Origin: Citrus sinensis
Lineage: Eukaryota; Streptophyta; Magnoliopsida; Sapindales; Rutaceae
Reading direction: 5' to 3'
DNA length: 64,000 bases
NCBI RefSeq assembly: GCF_022201045.2
Contig: NC_068563.1
Location: 28,617,001 to 28,681,000 of the forward strand
Position 1 is the stretch's first letter. The number at the start of each line of letters is the position of its first letter. Position numbers and translations under genes: made by a program. Below are positions 56,819-64,000 of this stretch, in pieces. The notes under the pieces were generated by a model. That model was not told the origin of the DNA and did no database searches. It was given only the letters and a program-made list of their open reading frames with translations.

Positions 56819-59800
56819 TCACCAGCCCATCAATGCTCTTCTAACTCTGTCTACAATCTGTTCCCTTGCTACCATACTTGATAATTGAAATTTACAGTTC
56901 TCATCCAAAAGAAATCTGTAAATCTCCCATTCACGTTCTGAAGTTGAATACCTTCCAATTGCAGCCTGAAAGCCAAGAAAGGAAAATGTTAAAAGAGTAC
57001 TTTGCATCTTGAATTCTTGAAAAAAGAATGGAAAATGATTCAAGAAGCCCATCTGCACTTTTAAGACTTGCATGTAACTGCGATTTACCATTTTATATGA
57101 TTAACTTTGGTTAGTATTATCCACCAATGAATACATGGAAAGCAGTGGTAGCAATGATATCATAACAAGTTTCATGGAAGCACAACATGCTGATGGGTCT
57201 TTGAATCACCTCCGAGGTAATGATTCTTACCGAGAACACACAGATCCCAAGCACTTTTAGAGCAAGCGTTACATCATAGAAAACTCGCGGTCTTCCCTTT
57301 CCACATAACTCAACAGGATTAGCAACCAAAAGTTCAGTATCAGGCCCTCGGTTTGCAATGATGACACGCAACGGATGAAGCATCTCCATCTTTAAACGGG
57401 AACAAATTGCACTTTGCTTCTCAGGATCCACAATCTTCTTCCCATCCTTCTGCTGAATAAAAAGGTCCAAATCACGATAACCTTGGGAATTTGGTGAGAA
57501 TCGACCATAAGATATCTGAAAAAGAAGGGGGGAAAAAATAGGTTTATATCAGAAACAGAAACATAATATTTTGTCAGTGCAAAAGATGCACATCTGCAAG
57601 GTGTTGTGGAAGAAAATTATCAAAAACTGGTATTTTTTGTAGAAACTGAAAAGGAACCATTCAACATTTAAAAACTGTAAAATTATCCCAGATTTTTCCT
57701 GGAAACCAATTATAAATCTAGCAGCAGGAGAAAGTGTCACCTCCACTGGCTCACAGAAACAAGTGAAGTTAGAACGGAAGTTAAGTCTGCAGTTAGATAA
57801 ATCTACACAGCAACAGGACATGTTGATAGCTAACATAATATCTTCTGGCCTTGATCACCTAATTCTGATTTGAGACGTTTTAGGAGTCAAGGTACAAAAC
57901 CTTATAATTTGTTGTTAACAGTTCAGGTCGAAGAGTAACAATTTAAATTCTGATTTGCCACTTACAACTGTCAATTTCCACCCTAGCATCCTATATAGAG
58001 CGACATAGTAATGTAATAGATTAAGATATCCCACAATAGGGTCTAAATTAAAAGTTCATTATTAATCGAGACAAGATATGGACATCTAATTAAGGAATAT
58101 GGAAATCCATACCTTCATATTGCAATCTTTCAAAGTTCTCATTATGTCATAAAGAAGTCCCTTGTGATCAACGCAATGTATTTGCAGCAATGTATGAGCA
58201 GGGCTTAACGAATTGTCTACCACGACATTTGCTTTCTTCAATTTTGTCATATCTGGGCTTAGGGCTTGCAGTCGGGTTTCTTTATCCGAAAGCTCGAACC
58301 TAAATAATTCTTCAGCCACCACAGGAGACAAAGAAGTGACACCTTGATGACAGTCACACTCAGGACCCGCCAACTGAAGCTCACAATTAATGCATGACTC
58401 ACCCAACACAGCATGTAATTGTTCACACGTCTCATCTTGTCGTTTTTTTGTGTGTAGAAGTTCCCTGAAACAAATTTATGGAATAAGATAAATGAAAAAA
58501 CGAGCACAATTACATCTCAACTTCTTAATTAGTTCATATTAAAAAGAAAAAATCACATTACAACCAAATAACATTTGTCTATGAAATGGAGGACCCTGGC
58601 TGAACAGGATCAGCCACTTCTGGTCCTCTTTCCGAACACAACTAACATTTCTTCTATTATAATATTTGAACCATGTTATTTTCATTGGTGCACAAAAAGC
58701 TCAGGGAGAAACTTGAAAAAAGCATCAACTTCTCAATTAAATGAGTTTGAAGAAAGAGAAGCAAATAGATAATAGATCTGTTTATAACCAATTGGAATAT
58801 TCACTATCTCTAATCAGTAACTTTTGAACACCTAGCACCTAAATATTGACGCATCATCTTTACTATAGGTTCCAAAAAAAAGATATATCAATTTGATAAG
58901 CAAAGACTCATTAGCTCTTTTGGAGACAATAAACAAAAACCTACAAAAAGAATAAACCAGAAAAACTTCCACCAGATCAAAATAAGGCATGTTGGTAACA
59001 GGTTTATATAAACAACAAGTGAAATAACAAACTACATGACATTTAGTTCAACTTAGGCAGACTGGACCATTTTAGGTTGTCCAAATCAAGTAACGTGTGA
59101 ACAGCATTTTCACGTCTGACAAGAAGCCAAAGTATATAGAAACAAAATTAAAAAGAAGATGAATAATTCATCAGATATAATCAAACAAACTCTTATTCAA
59201 GGTCCCACAAATTGGACATAAAATATCAAAACAAATTCTTGAAATAGACTCACCTGTTATCTGTTATGAAGAACAGGTCCAGGACTCTTCCATCTGGTGT
59301 GGTCGTCACTTTCACCCTTTGAATTGAAAGCTCGAGCTCACAGAGAACTTGAGTAACATCTACAAGGAAAAGATTCATTAACCCATTAGAACCACCAAAA
59401 CGCTAGTGTATTGTACAACATAAACTTATTATGAGAGTATGAGTTCATCTATTTCTATTACCATGCAATAGCCCTTTCCGGTCAAGGCAAAACAACTTCA
59501 ACAAATAAACTGGAGAACATGTGGGACGTGTAGACAGCTGGTTGAAATAAAATGACACTGAACATGATGGGCATTCCAGCATAAGGCGGTTCTTCAAATT
59601 TGTCCATCTTATAATCGAAGAAGAATGAGGAACCACCCAGAGTACTATGTAGCACCATATCCCGTCAGTTGAAATATCTAGAACCAAAACCAAAATATTC
59701 CCAAAAAAAAAATTATTAGCAAGCCAGCGTCCACAAAAAATTTAATAAAAAAGAACCCACTATCTTCAGTTAACAGAGCTTCCTGATAATCAAATACAAA

Positions 59801-60388
59801 ATCCGGAAAATCGACAACATCAACCAATTAATAATTAAAAACCTCATAATATATTTTTGAGTCATTATTGAACCAACCAATTCGATCAATGATCAAACAA
59901 GTAATTTATGGAACCTATGAAATTTCTTACTCTTTCATACCAGATTTTGCAATTGCTACAAAATTCCATATAAGTATACAATTCAAAGCTCCACATTCAC
60001 ATGTGATGAGATATTTAATTGCGCTAAAATAAAAATTTTTATCAATCAAATAAACTACAAAAGTTGAATATATTTAAATGTTGAACAATACGCTAAAACA
60101 AACCAAGAAGCCAGATGAATGTATTTCCACCATTTCGAGACAATAAAAACACAACTCAATTAAGTAAGTCAAAACATAAACAAAGAATGTAAAACTAACG
60201 GCAGCGGCAACAATAACATCGAAAGAAAAATTACCTCCTTTGGTAATATAGAGCCCAAAATCAAGAATTATTCTACAAATATCGCATCCAAGACCGGTTT
60301 TATCCGGACAATTAACTGTAATGACGTGCGGCTCTCCCGGTCGTTTACCCTTCTGGATTAAAACGACATCGTCATTCGGCACTCCCAT
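56819..60388 (-). CDS. ACT domain repeat protein, ACR9/ACR10 type (six exons, 419 aa)
   Basis: Minus-strand exons 60235-60388, 59462-59677, 59254-59359, 58113-58464, 57231-57515 and 56819-56965 join in frame to 419 residues. ACT domains bind small ligands such as amino acids. Plant ACR proteins consist almost only of such domains and resemble the sensor part of bacterial GlnD. Visible domain starts: HVITVNCPDKTGLGCDICRI (residues about 21-40), LLKLFCLDRKGLLHDVTQVL (about 110-130), LLQIHCVDHKGLLYDIMRTL (about 255-275), and a divergent C-terminal one (FYDVTLALKVLGICVFSAAI). The GLL(H/Y)D motifs are the ligand-site turns. A cysteine-rich insertion CINCELQLAGPECDCHQ lies between the second and third, as in the ACR9/10 subgroup. 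A role in amino acid sensing is inferred from the family. Cellular location cannot be told from this sequence. Confidence 0.92.
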
Positions 60389-60921
60389 ACTTGGAACAAG
60401 ACAAAAAAAATAAAGGAAAAAAGAAAACCGGCAAGCACCGGTACACTAATCACGAGCTAAATGCAACGCGCTACCGTCCGTTGACGGAAATTAGACCGGG
60501 GATTCTATTGAGCGTTTCTCTGCCTTTGAAGTGAGAATGAGGAAGAGAGTTTTCAGTATTATTATTATTATTTATCTATTTTTCTAGACCAGGGGAAGTG
60601 AGGATTAAAATGGGAGGCGGAGCAGCTGTTTCTTGCTTTGGCGTCGTTGGGGGGTCGTCGTCCGCAATCGAGAAGCGTGTGTGATTAACACGTGGCCGCA
60701 TTATGGTAGCTGATTAATTAGATTTCGCATCCTATTGCATTGCCAACTCCAAGATGTGGGGTTCATACAGGTGTCACCATGATACTGTTTTCAGTTGGTT
60801 GTTCTTTTTCAACAACGCTATTTTTACTATCATCACGGGTCGGTAATAACAATACGTGACCCCTTTTGTCGAGAAGCACTTTCTTCTTCTTCTAATTAGT
60901 TTTTTTTTTTCCTTAAGATTA

Positions 60922-61063
60922 GGGATTAGACTACGGTGTAATTGTGGCACCATATTTTAATTATATTTAGTTGTTAGATGTATTTAAATTGGTAAAATTT
61001 ATTAAAATTTAACGAGTGAATGCAACTGTGACACGGTACCACAGTTACATCTAAAGTTTCCCC
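60922..61063. mobile_element. 142-bp MITE-like element with 8-bp target duplication
   Basis: The left end GGGATTAGACTACGGTGTAA and the reverse-complemented right end GGGGAAACTTTAGATGTAAC share a G(G/T)ATGTAA(T/C)TGTGG(C/T)ACC-like core. TAAGATTA flanks both sides (60914-60921 and 61064-61071). The ends are imperfect, so this is an old insertion. Confidence 0.65.
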
Positions 61064-61642
61064 TAAGATTAGTGCTGCACATTTTAAAATTTTATTTTAA
61101 ATTTTGATGATAAACGACATGGTATTTATTATTTCAATAACAGGATAATGTCTTAATTTACTAAAATATTGTGAAAAAATATTAATTACTTACTTAATAA
61201 ACAGTTATATCATATTATTTAAAATATAATAGAATGTTTTATCATCACTCTCTTTTTAACCGATGACCGTAGACCCATGTAACTAACCAATAAAAAAATA
61301 ACTGAAATTTAGCTATATTTCCTTCATCCTTTTACATAACAAGTACTACTAGAAGTTTGTAATCAAGTTTTAACAATATTACTAACTAATAAAACGAGGT
61401 TAAGGTAAGTGATCCCAAAGCGAGCACGTGCATTCGATAAGGTTTGGGCCAAGAGCCTCTGTTCAGCTGGTACTTTTTTAACTATTTAACTGGAGAAGAG
61501 ATTTGTTTCACAGGGGCAGAAAGGAGATAGCCCAATGTTTCTTGTTTTTTAATTTTCACGAGAAGAGAAATCTGGAGTCATTTTCAGCCAATAATAATAA
61601 TAATTAAATAATAAATAAATAAAAGAAAAAGGAAGTTGTTAC

Positions 61643-62644
61643 TAGGGATGGCAATGGGGAGAGGAGGGGAGGGGACCGATCTCTCCGTACCCATCCCTGA
61701 TATTTTGCGTATGTCACCGTCTCCTCCCCGTCCTTGTCAGAATTACTTGAGAGAATCATCATTCCCTCTCCGAATAATAACAGGGGATCCCCAAGAGTCC
61801 CCGATCCCCGAATAACTAATACATTTTTTTTTAATTTTGAGTTAATCATATTAAAATAAAAAATTCAAATAAAAGTAAAGTTCGAAATATATCTTATATT
61901 AATATCTATTACAAAAATCACATATATTAAATTAGTAAGTAACGCAACATGCAAGGAATACAAACTTCTTTTACAAACTATCATGAACAAATTAATAGTT
62001 TAATACAAAATTAAAAAAAAATCAAATTTAGATTCAAAATTAACTTTTTCAATGGTGGCATGGGCACTTTATAAATGTGGACTATTCCTTTTACAACACA
62101 ATAGTTAAATAGGAGCAAATCAAAAGTAAATATTAAATTAGATTAGATTAGATATTAAAATTGTGATTCGTTGTGGGCAATTATAACATCTAAAAATAAA
62201 TAAAAAAATAGATTTAAGTTTAAAATATTTAAAGAATATTAAAATTAAAAAAAATGTTTGGCTAATAGAATCTACTCGGTCTTTTTAATGTCCTAAATTT
62301 TATTTAGGACTTTAATTAGTTAATTAGGCCTAAAAGTTTAATAATATAAATATTTTGATATTTTTTATTTTTACCAATATTTATAATTTTATTATTTAAA
62401 TTTTATTATTTATTTACTAGTAATTTTAAAAAATTAAAATAAAATTAAAAATTAAAATGGGGAAATGGGTAGGGGATGGGGATTCCACCTCATCCCTGTC
62501 CCCTCCTCGAATAAAAAATTGGATAAAAAAATTTCTCCATCCCCTCCCCGAATAAGAAATTGGGTATGAATTATCCCCATACCCTCCCCGAATGGAGTAA
62601 ATCCCTGAGGGTACCCATCCCTGTGGGGATTTTTGCCATCCCTA
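61643..62644. mobile_element. Non-autonomous hAT-type element, copy 2 (1002 bp)
   Basis: The same ends (TAGGGATGGCAA / TTGCCATCCCTA) and nearly the same interior as 14511-15542, in the same orientation. It is flanked by GTTGTTAC at 61635-61642 and 62645-62652. The flanking duplication differs from that of copy 1, so these are two independent insertions. Confidence 0.94.
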
Positions 62645-63372
62645 GTTGTTACTTAATTGAATGTCTTCGATTAGCCCTTATTATTATGAATAAGTAGCTG
62701 TAAATTTCAATATTACTGGTTGTGATTTGAAAGTTGATCTTTTATTATAATAAAATATCAATAATATTTTTATTATTTTTTAAAAAAAATATTTAAAAAT
62801 CATAATTACCATGTATTATAAATTATTATTCTATAATTATAATTTCTTTTACCACAACTACTGTAATTTAAAAATTATAACACCTCTGCTTAATCTCGTG
62901 CATCTCGATCTAGTCGTCTCGTAATACCAAAACGGTATCTCAATCTACTCTAAATTATGGGCTTGGAGTTACTTGTCCAAACCCTAGTAAATGGGCTTAT
63001 AGAAAACAGGGAACTCAGCCGGCCCGAGTAAGGAGTCATGATCCCCGAAGAAACGGGCTCTTAGCCACCACCATCTAACCAATTGGAAAAATAACTTACA
63101 TCAACTCGCATGAATCAGAAATCAGGATCATTTCATCAAAACATAAGGAGTTCACCGATTCTACAATTGACACCAGAGCTGATTCATCATCGTCTCATAA
63201 TACTCACAAACCATTGATTAAGTTAAACAGTGTTAGCGGCAAATGGAATCTTAATGATGCCTGCTTCTGATCATTATCCAATCCAGAACCACAGATAGAG
63301 AGCTCTACAAATGCGAGAGGTTGCAAATACTGCCAATTTACTTACAAATTGGAGACCCATATTAATCACCGA

Positions 63373-63454
63373 ACTTACCTCGACACTCTAATTAAAATTA
63401 ACCACGCTATTTACTTACCTCGACACTCTTTAACTAAAATTAACCATGCTATTT
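63373..63454. repeat. Two-copy 41-bp tandem repeat
   Basis: The phrase acttacctcgacactct followed by an aaaattaacca(c/t)gctattt block occurs twice in succession. Confidence 0.85.
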
Positions 63455-63908
63455 AAAGCCAAACAACTTAAAACTGTTTTACAGTAATTGCAAAAATCAC
63501 ACTAACTTCTCTAGCTAAAACTGTATTAAGAAAATGCAGCTCTAGGTTACAGCAAACGTATGGTCCGCAATCAATCAAAATACAACTAAATGACCAATTA
63601 ATTTGAGTAGCGGTTATTAACAGTTATAGGGATAAAATATTGATGAATTCCAAGTATAATCATTGTCATTGGCCTACAACTTTCTATGTATCCAAACAGC
63701 ACATCAAATAGTTTAATAAATAAAATCCAGAACCACGGAACAATCCTTCAAAGAAAACAGTTCTATATTGCCTCAAATATAAAGATAAGATTTAACTTGA
63801 TAGAATTACAAAGCAGCAACCTAATAACAAACTACTAAGAGCCCCATCTACCAGATCAAGATCTAGAGTCAAGATCTATTAACATTTAATTCCAGAACCC
63901 TAAGACAA

Positions 63909-64000
63909 TTAACCCCCAAATCCATAAAGAGTCCTGCCCTGCCTCTTGAGAGCGTAAACGACGTCCATCGCGGTCACGGTCTTTCTCCTGGCGTGCTCAG
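63909..64000 (-). CDS. Histone H4, C-terminal part (cut by window edge)
   Basis: The minus strand from the right edge reads EHARRKTVTAMDVVYALKRQ, then GRTLYGFGG and a TAA stop at 63909-63911. This is the invariant C-terminus of H4, including the GFGG end that contacts H2A in the octamer. The 5' part lies beyond the window. Together with H2A (25261) and H2B (41507) it is the third core-histone gene in 40 kb, but they are far apart and not a cluster. Confidence 0.97.
   Translation of the reverse strand, partial: EHARRKTVTAMDVVYALKRQGRTLYGFGG

Larger units (their letters stand above)
60389..63908. other. Intergenic with two transposon insertions
   Basis: Upstream sequence of the ACT-repeat gene, then a small MITE (60922-61063), the second hAT-type element (61643-62644) and AT-rich sequence leading to the H4 3' UTR. 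No coding exon seen. Confidence 0.4.

Overview
This window is nuclear DNA from a flowering plant. It is AT-rich, with intron-split genes, small introns with GT-AG borders, long AT-rich intergenic stretches, microsatellites and many small non-autonomous DNA transposons. The gene products (Yippee-like, class I HSP20, ADF, P-class PPR, ALY/THO4, ACR-type ACT-repeat protein, SPKK-tailed H2A) are typical of eudicots. I suspect a woody eudicot such as Citrus, but that is an inference from general familiarity, not a search result.

Layout. 0.6-17.7 kb holds four intact Yippee-like zinc-binding genes: 611-1502 (+), 5657-7551 (-), 10384-11224 (-) and 16783-17744 (+). All four share one five-exon structure whose second exon is exactly 35 bp. 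A decayed fifth copy lies at about 13130-13850, and a short DUF761 coding piece at 8374-8619. 18-25.9 kb: a class I small heat shock protein with a heat-shock element and TATA box, two convergent small RRM proteins with the same internal exon sizes (69 and 107 bp), and histone H2A. 26-30.7 kb is repeat-rich: a 445-bp element with a 9-bp target duplication and a dead hAT transposase. 30.7-36.8 kb: actin-depolymerizing factor and an 890-residue PPR protein whose last codons lie in a perfect 123-bp inverted copy of its own interior. 38-41.1 kb: a run of three transposon insertions. 41.5-48.7 kb: histone H2B, a small two-helix membrane protein, tRNA-Val(AAC) and ALY/THO4. 51.5-60.4 kb: an 11-exon conserved gene of unknown function and a six-exon ACT-repeat protein. 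The right edge cuts through the 3' end of a histone H4 gene.

There is no operon-like logic. The units with internal coherence are the Yippee family cluster, the RRM pair, and the three dispersed histone genes (H2A, H2B, H4). The most unusual structures are the Yippee expansion, the foldback at the PPR 3' end, a triplicated splice-donor segment in one Yippee gene, and a set of transposon insertions whose exact target-site duplications can be read directly. I found no CRISPR array, bacterial-type system or virus-derived gene.
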